Below, in pieces: positions 44,951 to 53,867 of a DNA stretch of 64,000 bases. The notes under the pieces were generated by a model that saw only the letters and a list, made by a program, of their open reading frames with translations, had not been told where the DNA came from and did not search any database. The stretch's first letter is position 1, and the number at the start of each line of letters is the position of its first letter. The stretch is taken from the NCBI RefSeq assembly GCF_012979535.1, contig NZ_CP053015.1:1364001-1428000 (forward strand), written 5' to 3'. Source of the stretch: Sphingomonas lacunae. GTDB lineage: Bacteria > Pseudomonadota > Alphaproteobacteria > Sphingomonadales > Sphingomonadaceae. Both the position numbers and the translations under genes were made by a program.

Positions 44951-45439
44951 CTATTGATAATCGACTGTCAGTGAAAAACTTCCGGAATAGCTGCCTTCGG
45001 CCTGGTTTCCAGCCACCGCCAATACGCCCCCGACGCCAATGACCGACTCGCCGTTGGCGTCAAACTGGCGCGTAGTGGGTCCATCAATCATCAACGACGA
45101 TATTGTGAGGGTCCCTCCGCTTCCATTGGTCAAGGTCGCACCGCCATCATGGCTGATGGAATAAGTCCTGTTGGGCGTGCCGGATGCAAGAAATTGAGCG
45201 GGATGATGGTTCCCACCTGCGCCGCTCACACCACCGCTGACGGATCGACCACTGCCGTCCGCTGCAATCGTAACCTGACCGGCGATTGAGCCGCGTGAAA
45301 TTGTGCCGAAGTCAAGATCAGCAGTGTTGACCGCGCTGATCTGTTGCAGGACTTCGGCCCGGGCTGTCGCAGTCGCGGTGGCTTGATCTTCGACAAATGC
45401 GGTGGAAGCCAACAGCAGGCCGGTAAATCCCGTCAGCAT
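44951..45439 (-). CDS. DUF4402 secreted protein
   Basis: This 162-residue protein has an N-terminal hydrophobic signal (L-T-G-F-T-G-L-L-L-A-S-T-A-F). DUF4402 features follow: L-D-F-G-T-I-S-R-G, A-A-D-G-S-G-R-S, H-H-P-A-Q-F-L-A-S-G, G-G-V-L-A-V-A-G-N-Q-A-E-G-S-Y-S-G-S-F-S-L-T-V-D-Y. The closing beta-strand pattern resembles pilin- and fimbrial-type Ig folds. No chaperone or usher is nearby. It follows a second DUF4402 gene on the same strand. Confidence 0.85.
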   Translation of the reverse strand: MLTGFTGLLLASTAFVEDQATATATARAEVLQQISAVNTADLDFGTISRGSIAGQVTIAADGSGRSVSGGVSGAGGNHHPAQFLASGTPNRTYSISHDGGATLTNGSGGTLTISSLMIDGPTTRQFDANGESVIGVGGVLAVAGNQAEGSYSGSFSLTVDYQ

Positions 45440-45577
45440 GTTCTAACTCCTGGGTCGCGCTGAACCTGATCGAGCGCAGTCCCGTCAAAAGCCTCATCCA
45501 ATGAGCAGACCATGATTGTCATAGCTGTGGCTCCAAAGCACGACATGCGGCATCGTTGGCATTTCACCGAGCCACTA

Positions 45578-45594
45578 TCACCTTAGCAAGGTGA
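45578..45594. promoter_or_regulatory. inverted repeat between the two DUF4402 genes
   Basis: TCACCTT-AGC-AAGGTGA is a perfect 7-bp hairpin 139 bases upstream of the 44951-45439 gene. No T-run follows, so it may be an operator or a hairpin rather than a terminator. A weaker GGTCC / GGACC pair (45646-45661) lies close to the end of the upstream gene. Confidence 0.4.
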
Positions 45595-45668
45595 CCTGAA
45601 ACTTTAGATACATGGTTAAGTGAATGATCAATCGGTAGAATCTTCGGTCCTGCTGCGGACCTGCCAAT

Positions 45669-46244
45669 CTACAGATAATTGAGAGTGATTACGAAAGTCC
45701 CGGCATAAGTGCCAGCCGCCTGATTGGCATTCACCGCCAGCCGTCCACCAATGGGGAAGTTAAAGATGCCAGTTGTCGAAGCAATGCGGAAGCGCAGCGG
45801 GGTTGTGGTCAAGATGGCTGTAGGCGTCGACCCGATCTCAAACTGGCTAAGCGTCATGGGCGCGCCAGGACCGGTCAGCTGGATGCTATTCGCAGAGACT
45901 GATATGTCGACCTGGCGATTGAAGGTGCCCAGTCCCGCAAATCGCGCGGGCTGATGATTTGCGCCGACTAGTGTGATTGAGCCAGTGGCCGTGCGGGTTC
46001 CATTTGGGAGGACTCGCACAACTCCGCCAGTTGCACCGGGCACAAAATCGCCAAACTCCAGATCCTGGACCCGAAAGAAGGATAGCGGCCGCAAGATGAT
46101 CGCTTCGGATCGTGCAGCCTCGCTATCGCCAGCTGTTTGCGCTTGCGCAGGGGCAGCCAGTGCGAATGGAACGAACACTGACGCCATCGCGGCGCTGATC
46201 GACATTGAGACATGTCGCATAAATGGCAAAAGGCTGGTCCCCAT
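45669..46244 (-). CDS. DUF4402 secreted protein (second copy)
   Basis: This 191-residue protein has a signal peptide ending A-Q-A-Q. It shows the same architecture as the neighbouring gene: V-Q-D-L-E-F-G-D-F-V-P-G, then N-H-Q-P-A-R-F-A-G-L-G-T-F-N-R, and G-G-R-L-A-V-N-A-N-Q-A-A-G-T-Y-A-G-T-F-V-I-T-L-N-Y at the C-terminus. Shared motifs indicate an old duplication. These may be surface or fibre subunits, but no assembly genes are present, so the role is open. Confidence 0.85.
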   Translation of the reverse strand: MGTSLLPFMRHVSMSISAAMASVFVPFALAAPAQAQTAGDSEAARSEAIILRPLSFFRVQDLEFGDFVPGATGGVVRVLPNGTRTATGSITLVGANHQPARFAGLGTFNRQVDISVSANSIQLTGPGAPMTLSQFEIGSTPTAILTTTPLRFRIASTTGIFNFPIGGRLAVNANQAAGTYAGTFVITLNYL

Positions 46245-46353
46245 GCTTCCGTTCTAACTGCCATCACTTGCGATACCGTACACTGGCATGGTTACTAGGG
46301 TATTTACCGACTTTTGGCTTTGGCTATGCCCCTTCAGGGATTAAGCGATCAAA

Positions 46354-47289
46354 ATGAGCGATCAAATTGCAATCCGTATCGATGGCCTTTCGAAGACATA
46401 TGAAGGTGGCAAGCGGGCCCTGGACAATGTCAGCCTTTCTGTGCCTCGCGGCATGATCTATGGTTTGCTGGGTCCCAATGGTGCCGGCAAGTCGACGCTG
46501 ATCAACATTCTCTCAGGCATGGTTCGCAAGTCGGGCGGCAGGGCCAGTATCTGGGGATTCGATATTGACGAGCACCCACGCAACGCCAAGGCATCGATTG
46601 GCATCGTCCCGCAGGAGATAGTCTTCGACCCCTTTTTCACACCCTTAGAGACGCTGGAAATCGTTGCCGGCCTCTATGGTGTGCCTAAGGGCAAGCGCCG
46701 CAGTATGGAACTGCTGCGCGCCGTCGGCCTAGAGGACAAGGCCAATGCCTATGCCCGTACCCTGTCAGGGGGCATGAAGCGCCGCCTGCTGGTGGCTAAG
46801 GCGATGGTCCATTCCCCACCGATCATCGTCCTTGATGAGCCGACCGCCGGCGTTGACATCGAATTGCGCCAGCAATTGTGGGATTATGTCCGCTTGCTCA
46901 ACCGGCAGGGTGTCACAGTTGTCCTCACCACCCACTATCTCGAAGAAGCCGAGGAACTGTGTGACCGCATCGCCATCATCAACCATGGCAAGGTCATTAC
47001 CGATCAGCCGACCCGGGAACTCGTCGGCATGGCGCGGGAAAAGGCGGTGGTGCTGACGCTCGGCGAAGATGTTGCGACGCTGCCGCACCACGCCAGCTTC
47101 GAAAAGGTCGAACAGACCGCTCCCCGGGAAATCACCATCAGCTACAACAAGGACCGCGCCAACGCTGGGGACGTGCTGGCGGCTGCCCAGTCGGCGGGCC
47201 TCAGCATCATAGACGTGTCGACTCGTGAGGCTGATCTTGAGGATGTGTTCGTCCAGCTGACCAGTTCTGCCAAGGCCGTCCCAACGTGA
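46354..47289 (+). CDS. ABC transporter ATP-binding protein (NatA/YadG type)
   Basis: This 311-residue ATPase has Walker A G-P-N-G-A-G-K-S-T, the Q-loop V-P-Q-E, signature L-S-G-G-M-K-R-R and Walker B I-I-V-L-D-E-P-T-A-G-V-D, plus H-loop T-T-H-Y-L-E-E-A. Its C-terminal extension (D-L-E-D-V-F-V-Q-L-T) is typical of exporters that use a separate ABC-2 permease, as in YadG/YadH. No permease gene lies next to it. It is followed by nadB after 22 bases. Confidence 0.9.
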   Translation: MSDQIAIRIDGLSKTYEGGKRALDNVSLSVPRGMIYGLLGPNGAGKSTLINILSGMVRKSGGRASIWGFDIDEHPRNAKASIGIVPQEIVFDPFFTPLETLEIVAGLYGVPKGKRRSMELLRAVGLEDKANAYARTLSGGMKRRLLVAKAMVHSPPIIVLDEPTAGVDIELRQQLWDYVRLLNRQGVTVVLTTHYLEEAEELCDRIAIINHGKVITDQPTRELVGMAREKAVVLTLGEDVATLPHHASFEKVEQTAPREITISYNKDRANAGDVLAAAQSAGLSIIDVSTREADLEDVFVQLTSSAKAVPT

Positions 47290-47311
47290 GTCTGTCCATC
47301 GGAGGGCTCAG

Positions 47312-48913
47312 GTGACTGGCCACGACGTCATCATCATCGGCTCCGGCGCGGCAGGTCTCACGGCTGCGCTGACGTTGGCCGAACGGCACAAGGTGCTGGT
47401 GCTTGCCAAGGGCGCGTTGAGTGATGGTTCGACAGCATGGGCACAGGGCGGCATCGCTGCGGTGCTGGACGCCGGGGACACGTTCGAAAGCCATATCGAG
47501 GACACGATGGTGGCCGGTGCGGGCCTCAACCAACGTGATGTGGTCGAATTTGTTGTCGAAAACGCGCCTGCCGCCATCGAGCGGCTGGCTGAACTTGGTG
47601 TGCCGTTCAATGCCGGGGAGGAAGGAAATAACCTGAGCCTTGGCGAACGGTGGCACCTGACCCGCGAAGGCGGCCACAGCCACCGCCGCATCGTCCATGT
47701 CGATGACGCGACCGGCGCGGCGGTGCAGCGGGCACTGGAAAAGGCGGCGGCAGCCAACCCCAATATCACGCTCAAACCTGACATGGTTGTCGTCGACCTG
47801 ATTACCGGAAGGCATCAGGAACACTATAGCGGCGCCGGCCATGTCTGGGGCGTCTATGCTTATGACCGCGCCACGCAAAAGGTTGAGGCGTTCACCGCTC
47901 GCGCCACCATCCTCGCTACCGGCGGGGCAGGACGGACCTATCTCTTCTCGACCGCCCCACGCGGCGCGACCGGGGACGGCATCGCCATGGCCTGGCGGGC
48001 GGGAGCGCGCGTCGCCAACATGGAATTCATGCAATTCCACCCGACCTGTCTCTACAATCTCGAGGTCAAGAATTTCCTGATTACAGAGGCGGTTCGCGGT
48101 GAGGGCGGCCAGCTGAAACTGCCGACCACCGGCGAGCGTTTCATGCCACGCTTTGACCCGCGTGAGGAATTGGCCCCGCGTGATGTTGTCGCCCGCGCCA
48201 TCGACCACGAGATCAAGCGGCTGGGCCTTGATTATGTGCATCTCGACATCAGCCACAAACCTGCCGACTTTGTGAAACAGCATTTCCCGAACATCCATGA
48301 CAAGCTGCTCGGGCTCGGCATCGACATCACCAAACAGCCGATCCCCGTGGTCCCCGCCCAGCATTATACGTGCGGCGGCGTGGTGGTGGACAAGGCAGGC
48401 CGGACAGACCTGCCGGGCCTCTATGCGGCTGGCGAAGTGACCATGTCGGGCCTGCACGGCGCCAACCGTCTCGCTTCCAACTCCCTCCTCGAATGCTTTG
48501 TTTACGGCGAAGCGGCCGCGCGGGACATCATCGCCAATTTCACCAGTCTCCCCGAACCACCGCCGATCCGACCGTGGGATGAAAGCCGCGTTACCGAAAC
48601 GGACGAGGAAGTTATCGTCCAGCACAATTGGCGCGAAATCCGCCGCTTCATGTGGGACTATGTCGGCATTGTCCGCACCACCAAGCGGCTTGAACGGGCG
48701 ATGCACCGCGTCAATTTGCTGGCGCAGGAAGTCGACGATTATTACGGCCACTTCCGCGTCACGCCCGACCTGATCGAGCTCAGAAACCTGCTCGAAGTCG
48801 CCCGCCTCATCGTTCGCAGCGCGCTGGCCCGCAAGGAAAGCCGGGGCCTGCACTATACTACCGACTATCCCATGACCCTGCCCGAGGCGCGCGATACGGT
48901 GCTTGTTCCTTAA
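47312..48913 (+). CDS. nadB: L-aspartate oxidase
   Basis: This 533-residue FAD enzyme oxidises L-aspartate to iminoaspartate in NAD synthesis. Motifs are I-I-G-S-G-A-A-G-L-T-A-A-L, S-T-A-W-A-Q-G-G-I-A-A-V, the H-S-H-R-R-I-V-H-V-D-D-A-T-G region, and T-C-G-G-V-V-V-D with G-L-H-G-A-N-R-L-A-S-N-S-L-L-E. GTG 47312 has GGAGGG 6 bases upstream. nadA and nadC are not in the window. The last four bases overlap the convergent M20 gene. Confidence 0.96.
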   Translation: MTGHDVIIIGSGAAGLTAALTLAERHKVLVLAKGALSDGSTAWAQGGIAAVLDAGDTFESHIEDTMVAGAGLNQRDVVEFVVENAPAAIERLAELGVPFNAGEEGNNLSLGERWHLTREGGHSHRRIVHVDDATGAAVQRALEKAAAANPNITLKPDMVVVDLITGRHQEHYSGAGHVWGVYAYDRATQKVEAFTARATILATGGAGRTYLFSTAPRGATGDGIAMAWRAGARVANMEFMQFHPTCLYNLEVKNFLITEAVRGEGGQLKLPTTGERFMPRFDPREELAPRDVVARAIDHEIKRLGLDYVHLDISHKPADFVKQHFPNIHDKLLGLGIDITKQPIPVVPAQHYTCGGVVVDKAGRTDLPGLYAAGEVTMSGLHGANRLASNSLLECFVYGEAAARDIIANFTSLPEPPPIRPWDESRVTETDEEVIVQHNWREIRRFMWDYVGIVRTTKRLERAMHRVNLLAQEVDDYYGHFRVTPDLIELRNLLEVARLIVRSALARKESRGLHYTTDYPMTLPEARDTVLVP

Positions 48914-50121
48914 ACCCCCAACCCTTCGTTCAGGAAGCGTTCTGCCACCGCAGCGTGCCAGGCCGCGCCGCGGGCCATGACGCTGTCGTCGAGGACCATG
49001 TGGTTCGAGTGGAGGCCGCAGCATGCACGCCAATCGTCCCCTTCGTGGCTCGCGCCGAGGAAGAACATCGCGCCCGGCACCTTTTCGAGGACATAGCTGA
49101 AATCTTCGGCACCCATGACAGGGGCGTCCATCAGGCGCCATGAGGCTGCGCCAAAGGTATCGCGTACCACGTTGGCCCCGAAGCGCACGGCCCGGTCATC
49201 GCACACCGTCACGGGAAAGCCCTCGATAATCTCAATCTCTCCGGTGCAGCCATGGGCGGCGGCAATGGCGGGCACCAGCTGGCGTAACTCCCTGGCGACA
49301 GCCGCGCGCTGATGCGCCGAAAGGGTACGGATCGTCCCCTCCATATGCGCGACTTCGGGGATGATATTGTTGGTCGTCCCCGCGACGATCTTGGCGATGG
49401 TCACCACGGCGGGATCGAACACCGAGACGCGCCGCGTCACCATCATCTGGATGGCAGAGACAATGGCGCAGGCGACCGGGATCGGATCGACCGCGTCATG
49501 CGGCATGGAGGCATGGCCGCCCGCGCCCCGGACGGCAATCTTGATCACATCGGATGAGGCCATTAGCGGCCCGCCGCGCCCGGCAAACAGGCCATGCGGC
49601 GCGTTGGGCATGACGTGGAGGGCAAAGGCTGCGTCGGGCAGCGGGCTGATGATGCCATCATCAAGCATATAGCGCGCGCCATGATGCCCCTCCTCACCCG
49701 GCTGGAACATGAACTGGATGGTGCCCGACAGCTGGTCACGACGGGCACAGAGCAGCTTGGCCGCGCCGACCAGCATGGCGACATGTGTGTCATGGCCACA
49801 GGCATGCATCGCGCCGTGCGTCTCGCTGGCATAATCAAGGCCGGTTTCCTCGATCAGCGGCAGCGCGTCCATGTCCCCGCGCAGTAGCACGGTGCGGCCA
49901 TTGCCGCCGCCGCCACAGCGCAGCGTCGCGACAATGCCGGTGGTCGACGGCCCTTCGGCCAGTTCAAGCGGCAGGCCGGCGAGCGCCGCCTTGATCTTGT
50001 CTCGCGTTTTCGGGTTGTGCAGGCCCAGTTCGGGCTCACGGTGAATGGCGCGGCGCAGCGCCACAAGATCAGGCAGCAAAGCCTCTGCTTCGGCAACAAG
50101 GGGGGCGGGCTGCACGGTCAT
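48910..50121 (-). CDS. M20 family amidohydrolase (hippurate hydrolase/AbgB type)
   Basis: This 403-residue metallo-amidohydrolase begins R-R-A-I-H-R-E-P-E-L-G-L-H. Metal ligands are seen in M-H-A-C-G-H-D-T-H-V-A-M-L and E-E-G-H-H-G-A-R, and the C-terminus has G-A-E-D-F-S-Y. It removes acyl groups from N-acyl amino acids or related amides. It is convergent with nadB (four-base overlap) and upstream of a TetR gene on the same strand. Confidence 0.93.
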   Translation of the reverse strand: MTVQPAPLVAEAEALLPDLVALRRAIHREPELGLHNPKTRDKIKAALAGLPLELAEGPSTTGIVATLRCGGGGNGRTVLLRGDMDALPLIEETGLDYASETHGAMHACGHDTHVAMLVGAAKLLCARRDQLSGTIQFMFQPGEEGHHGARYMLDDGIISPLPDAAFALHVMPNAPHGLFAGRGGPLMASSDVIKIAVRGAGGHASMPHDAVDPIPVACAIVSAIQMMVTRRVSVFDPAVVTIAKIVAGTTNNIIPEVAHMEGTIRTLSAHQRAAVARELRQLVPAIAAAHGCTGEIEIIEGFPVTVCDDRAVRFGANVVRDTFGAASWRLMDAPVMGAEDFSYVLEKVPGAMFFLGASHEGDDWRACCGLHSNHMVLDDSVMARGAAWHAAVAERFLNEGLGV

Positions 50122-50252
50122 CTCTCACTCCAGGGGTCGCTTGTCTTGCGCAGCATGATGGCTGGTGCAGCAGGGCTTGTCGAGAGACTGGCTGTGGGGG
50201 TGAATCAGCGCACTTTGTAAAGGTTGGTGATCGTCAATGTGCCCGGTGGCGG

Positions 50253-50870
50253 TTACGCATCAATCAAATGTTCGATGGCCCGCAACAAGGCGTCGCGGCC
50301 AGCAATGCCGGGCAAGGAGGGCCAAGCGGGGCGTGAGCGACCAATGGTGATCCAGGCACCAATGCTCATGGTCAGGATTGCGAGGGCGCGGCCTCGACAG
50401 GTAGTCCCATCAAGCTCTGGCCTGATTGCGCCGAGCAAGGCGGCATAATGATCGGTAATCCAGTGATACCAGCCGCTTTGCCGGGCGAGCAATTCGGCAT
50501 TGTCGACGTAGTGAGCGAAGGATTGCAGTGCGACGCGATCACTTTCGCTGACGACATAGTCGAGATGCAGTTCGCACAGCATCAGCAGGCGCTGGCGCGG
50601 ATCATGTCCTGGTTCGAGTAGAACACGCTCCGCCGAGAGGTAGAAGCCACTAAAGATATGGTCGAAGATCGCGTCGAACATGCTTTCGCGCGTCGGAAAA
50701 TGGTGGCGAAGCGCGCTTTGCGTAATGCCGACGCGGCGTGCCACGGCGTCTTGCGAAATGGCGTGGATGCCAACCTCGTCGATCATCGACTGTACCTCGG
50801 CCATGATTCGCCGCCGGGTCCGCCCACCCTTTGATTCGCGTTCGATGTCCAATGCCTCGGTGACTGCCAC
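50253..50870 (-). CDS. TetR family transcriptional regulator
   Basis: This 205-residue regulator has an N-terminal helix-turn-helix (about residues 20-65: T-R-R-R-I-M-A-E-V, I-S-Q-D-A-V-A-R-R-V-G-I-T-Q-S-A-L-R-H-H-F-P-T-R-E). The GTG start has AGGAG 7 bases upstream. It is divergent from the TauD/MFS operon, with an inverted repeat in the gap, so it most likely represses those genes. The ligand is unknown. Confidence 0.92.
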   Translation of the reverse strand: MAVTEALDIERESKGGRTRRRIMAEVQSMIDEVGIHAISQDAVARRVGITQSALRHHFPTRESMFDAIFDHIFSGFYLSAERVLLEPGHDPRQRLLMLCELHLDYVVSESDRVALQSFAHYVDNAELLARQSGWYHWITDHYAALLGAIRPELDGTTCRGRALAILTMSIGAWITIGRSRPAWPSLPGIAGRDALLRAIEHLIDA

Positions 50871-50930
50871 GCCTGTGCTCCTGTCGCGCGATAGGTGCGT
50901 TGATTGGCGTCCATGCTAGCCTTTCAGCGG

Positions 50931-50969
50931 ACCACTTGTCACGATAATTAAAACCACTTGTTAAGTGGT
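50931..50969. promoter_or_regulatory. TetR operator array
   Basis: A perfect dyad ACCACTT-GTT-AAGTGGT occupies 50953-50969. A further half-site ACCACTT (50931-50937) sits exactly 22 bases upstream, two helical turns, in the same orientation. The array lies between the divergent TetR gene and the dioxygenase gene and would overlap both promoters. Confidence 0.75.
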
Positions 50970-51012
50970 AAAATTGGGCTACTCTGTCTGCAAGAGAGAT
51001 GAGGAGAGAGCG

Positions 51013-51843
51013 ATGTCCTTGAACGTGCAGAACATCACACCAGTGATTGGCGCCGAGGTTTCCGGGATTGATCTGGCCAAGATTGACGATCTGACCGCCG
51101 TCACCCTGCGTAAGTTGCTGGCGGATCGCGGCGTGCTGGTATTTCGGGAGCAACAGCTTGACCATGCGGCGCACAAGCGCGCTGCAGCCTGTTTCGGCAC
51201 GGGTGAATTGCACCACCACCCCTTGGCAGCGACGGCGGGCGGTGCCGATCCGGCGGTTTTGCCGATCAGGACAACAGCACAATCAGCCTATGCTGCGGGC
51301 GATGGCTGGCACACCGATGTGTCCTGCGACACAACGCCGATCCGCGCATCATTGCTGTATATGCACCAAGTGCCTGACTGCGGCGGCGGTGATACTGTGT
51401 TCGCCAGCATGACCGAAGCCCATGCCCTGTTGTCCGAGCCAGTGAAGGAACTGATCGGCAAGTTGCGTGCGGTGCACGACGGGGCGCTGCCCTGGCGGCA
51501 GGGTTATGGCAAGGAGCCGCCAGTCGGCACCGCCTATAATCGCAACGCTCACCCGATGGTGATTGTCCACCCTGACAATGGCAAGCCGTTGTTGTGGGTC
51601 AATCGCGGATTCACCACGCATATCGAGGGTCTCAGCAGGTTGGAAAGCCGGGCGTTGTTGGAAATGCTGTTCCAGCACATTGAATCGACGCCCCGCATTC
51701 AGTGCCGGGTGCGGTGGGACGCCCAGACGCTGGTTATCTGGGATAACATCGCGACCCAGCATCACGCCGTGTGGGACTATTTCCCCCATACCCGCCATGC
51801 CGAACGCGTGTCGGTTATCGGCGGCTCGTTACAGGCGGCTTGA
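51013..51843 (+). CDS. TauD/TfdA-family Fe(II)/2-oxoglutarate dioxygenase
   Basis: This 276-residue enzyme has the iron ligands H-T-D (W-H-T-D-V-S) and a distal H (A-T-Q-H-H-A-V-W-D-Y). The arginine for 2-oxoglutarate is near R-H-A-E-R-V-S-V. The family hydroxylates taurine, alkyl sulfates or 2,4-D-like compounds and many other substrates. ATG 51013 has GAGGAGAGAG directly upstream. It forms an operon with the MFS gene and is divergent from TetR. Confidence 0.92.
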   Translation: MSLNVQNITPVIGAEVSGIDLAKIDDLTAVTLRKLLADRGVLVFREQQLDHAAHKRAAACFGTGELHHHPLAATAGGADPAVLPIRTTAQSAYAAGDGWHTDVSCDTTPIRASLLYMHQVPDCGGGDTVFASMTEAHALLSEPVKELIGKLRAVHDGALPWRQGYGKEPPVGTAYNRNAHPMVIVHPDNGKPLLWVNRGFTTHIEGLSRLESRALLEMLFQHIESTPRIQCRVRWDAQTLVIWDNIATQHHAVWDYFPHTRHAERVSVIGGSLQAA

Positions 51844-53148
51844 TTGGCACTCGCGCAAGGTGGCCAGCGCAGCCCCTACCTGCTGCTAGGCTTTTTCCTG
51901 TTGTTACATGTACTCAATCAGGTTGATCGTAATCTGATTGCAGGATTTGGACCGGAAATCGTGCGCGATCTGGGCCTCAGTCGCACCCAGTTTGGTATCG
52001 TAGCGGGTATCGCCTTTACCGCGTTTTACGCGGTAACGGCTCTGGCGGCGGGCGTTCTGGCAGACCGCTTTGGCCGGGTGCGGATATTGGCGCTAGGTCT
52101 GGCCACATGGAGTGCATTCACGGCCCTGTCAGGTCTGGCGCGGGGCTTTCTCTCTCTGGTCGCCATGCGACCACTGGTCGCCACGGGCGAGGCGACGCTT
52201 ATCCCGGCGGCGACAGCTATCCTGTCTGAACGATTTTCGCCGCAACGGCGGGCGTCAGCTATCGGCATCTTTTTCATGGGCGTGCCGCTGGGCGTAGGAG
52301 CCAGCTTTTTTCTGGCGGGGCAGCTCGGCCCGATACTAGGCTGGCGCGGCGTTTTTGTCTTGCTAGGCCTGCTGGGCCTGATCTTGGTGCTGGCCCTGAA
52401 GCTGCTGGTTGATGAAAATGCCACATCGCGCTCCCTTTCGGATGCAACACAAGATGAGGCACAGCCGTCCCCGTCACGATCGGCTACTGCCGTCCTGGCT
52501 GATCTGGGCCGAGAATTGCGGACCAATGCCGACCTGCGGCTTGCCATATTGGGGTCGGTCCTCATGCATGTCTATTTGGCAGGCGGGCCGTTTGTGAAGA
52601 TTTGGCTGTTGGAAGAGCGCGGCTTTGATGGCAATGGCATTGCCATGACCTATGGTCTTGCGTTGCTTGTTTTCGGCGTAATCGGCGCGGTCGCTGGGGG
52701 CACTTTGGCAGACCTTTATGCAAAGCGGTTTCCTGGCGGTAGAGCGATGTTCCTGGCGCTCTTTGTCACCGCGCTGGCGCCGCTGATCATGGCGTTCCGC
52801 TTGGCCGATGCTGGATCGATCCTGTTTTACGTCGGAATGGGAGCCGGTATCCTGTTCTTTTCGTCTTTTTATGGGCCGGCGTTTGCAGTGATGCAGTCGG
52901 TATCGCCAGCGCGGCTCCATGCCTCAGTCACGGGGCTGGCGATGCTGCTTGTCAACGTATTGGCGCTCGGCATCGGCGGCGTCCTCATCGGCGTTGTCAG
53001 CGATGTATTGGTGGCACAAGGCCGCCATGATGCTCTGAGCCTGCCGCTGATCATTGCCGACATAATCTCGCTGCTCACTATATTTTGCTTCGCCCGGATC
53101 GGTTGGCGCGAATGGCGCAACAGCGCGCAATCAGTGGCTGGGGCGTGA
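51844..53148 (+). CDS. MFS transporter
   Basis: This 434-residue protein has twelve predicted membrane segments and the MFS motif A-G-V-L-A-D-R-F-G-R-V-R in the loop after TM2. The N-terminal N-Q-V-D-R-N-L pattern resembles anion:cation symporter and other organic-acid uptake members. It starts with TTG immediately after the dioxygenase TGA, so it is translationally coupled. It probably imports the dioxygenase substrate. Confidence 0.88.
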   Translation: MALAQGGQRSPYLLLGFFLLLHVLNQVDRNLIAGFGPEIVRDLGLSRTQFGIVAGIAFTAFYAVTALAAGVLADRFGRVRILALGLATWSAFTALSGLARGFLSLVAMRPLVATGEATLIPAATAILSERFSPQRRASAIGIFFMGVPLGVGASFFLAGQLGPILGWRGVFVLLGLLGLILVLALKLLVDENATSRSLSDATQDEAQPSPSRSATAVLADLGRELRTNADLRLAILGSVLMHVYLAGGPFVKIWLLEERGFDGNGIAMTYGLALLVFGVIGAVAGGTLADLYAKRFPGGRAMFLALFVTALAPLIMAFRLADAGSILFYVGMGAGILFFSSFYGPAFAVMQSVSPARLHASVTGLAMLLVNVLALGIGGVLIGVVSDVLVAQGRHDALSLPLIIADIISLLTIFCFARIGWREWRNSAQSVAGA

Positions 53149-53194
53149 AACAGTCGGCCGGGGATGTGAGGCGCGTCTGAGCGGTTGAGCCTGC

Positions 53195-53530
53195 TTAGCG
53201 CTTGCGCGCCTTTCGCGCCGCGTAGCGCGCGTCGCGTTCGGCCTTTTTCTCGGCTTCGCTCTTGTTGGCGTTGATTTCGCGCGCGGCTGCATCCTGTTCT
53301 GCAGCTTCCTTGGCGGCGGCCTTTTCAGCCTTGGCGGCTTCGATAGCGAGGCGGCGTTCTTCGCGCTTGGCAGCGGCGGCTTCTTCGCGGCGGGCTTGCG
53401 CTTCGCGGCGGGCGGCGATGGTGGCTTCGTCCATCACCGGCTTGGCTTGGAATTTGCTGAGGGCCTTCAGCCGCGCCTCTTTTGCGAGGGCGGTGCGTTC
53501 CTGAAAGCTGGGGTCTTTGTAGCTCGCCAT
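53195..53530 (-). CDS. DUF6481 family Ala/Lys/Glu-rich protein
   Basis: This 111-residue protein is almost entirely one charged, alanine-rich helix. It starts M-A-S-Y-K-D-P-S-F-Q-E-R-T-A-L-A-K-E-A-R and continues with repeated A-R-R-E-A-Q-A-R-R-E-E and K-A-E-K-A-A-A-K-E. The N-terminus fits the DUF6481 family. The role is unknown, and it may be a cytoplasmic coiled-coil. No strong ribosome site precedes ATG 53530. It lies downstream of the csp terminator. Confidence 0.85.
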   Translation of the reverse strand: MASYKDPSFQERTALAKEARLKALSKFQAKPVMDEATIAARREAQARREEAAAAKREERRLAIEAAKAEKAAAKEAAEQDAAAREINANKSEAEKKAERDARYAARKARKR

Positions 53531-53595
53531 AAAGGGGATCAAGTCTCGTCTATGCGTGGACACGCGGGGTGCGGGGCCGCTGGGGGATCAGGCAG

Positions 53596-53643
53596 AAACG
53601 ACAATGCGGGCGACCATGTTCCAGGCCGCCCGCATTGTCGTTT
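53596..53643. terminator. strong terminator downstream of the cold-shock gene
   Basis: A perfect 17-bp inverted repeat (arms 53596-53612 and 53627-53643, core CGACAATGCGGGCG) has AAA/TTT ends. On the minus strand it forms a textbook terminator just after the csp stop. The flanking As and Ts also permit use from the other side. Confidence 0.92.
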
Positions 53644-53651
53644 ATTCGGGC

Positions 53652-53858
53652 TTATGCAGCCTGAAGGTTGACCGCGCTGGTCTTGCCGCGCTGGTCGGTT
53701 TCCAGCTCGTACGAAACGCGCTGGTTCTTGTCGAGCGTACGCATTCCGGCGCGTTCAACGGCCGAGATGTGAACGAAAGCGTCGTTGCCGCCATCTTCAG
53801 GCGCAATAAAGCCATAGCCCTTGTCGGCATTGAAGAATTTTACGGTTCCGGTGATCAT
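53652..53858 (-). CDS. cold-shock domain protein
   Basis: This 68-residue CspA-family RNA chaperone carries RNP1 (K-G-Y-G-F-I) and RNP2 (A-F-V-H-I) and starts M-I-T-G-T-V-K-F-F-N. It binds single-stranded RNA and melts structure at low temperature or in stationary phase. The start at 53858 has AAGGA 9 bases upstream. That site lies within a long-range stem in the leader, and a strong terminator follows. Confidence 0.95.
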   Translation of the reverse strand: MITGTVKFFNADKGYGFIAPEDGGNDAFVHISAVERAGMRTLDKNQRVSYELETDQRGKTSAVNLQAA

Positions 53859-53867
53859 GTTGGGTAT

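Noticed and set aside
47207..49141. A 644-codon minus-strand open frame across nadB
   Set aside because: Antisense shadow of nadB; composition is not protein-like.
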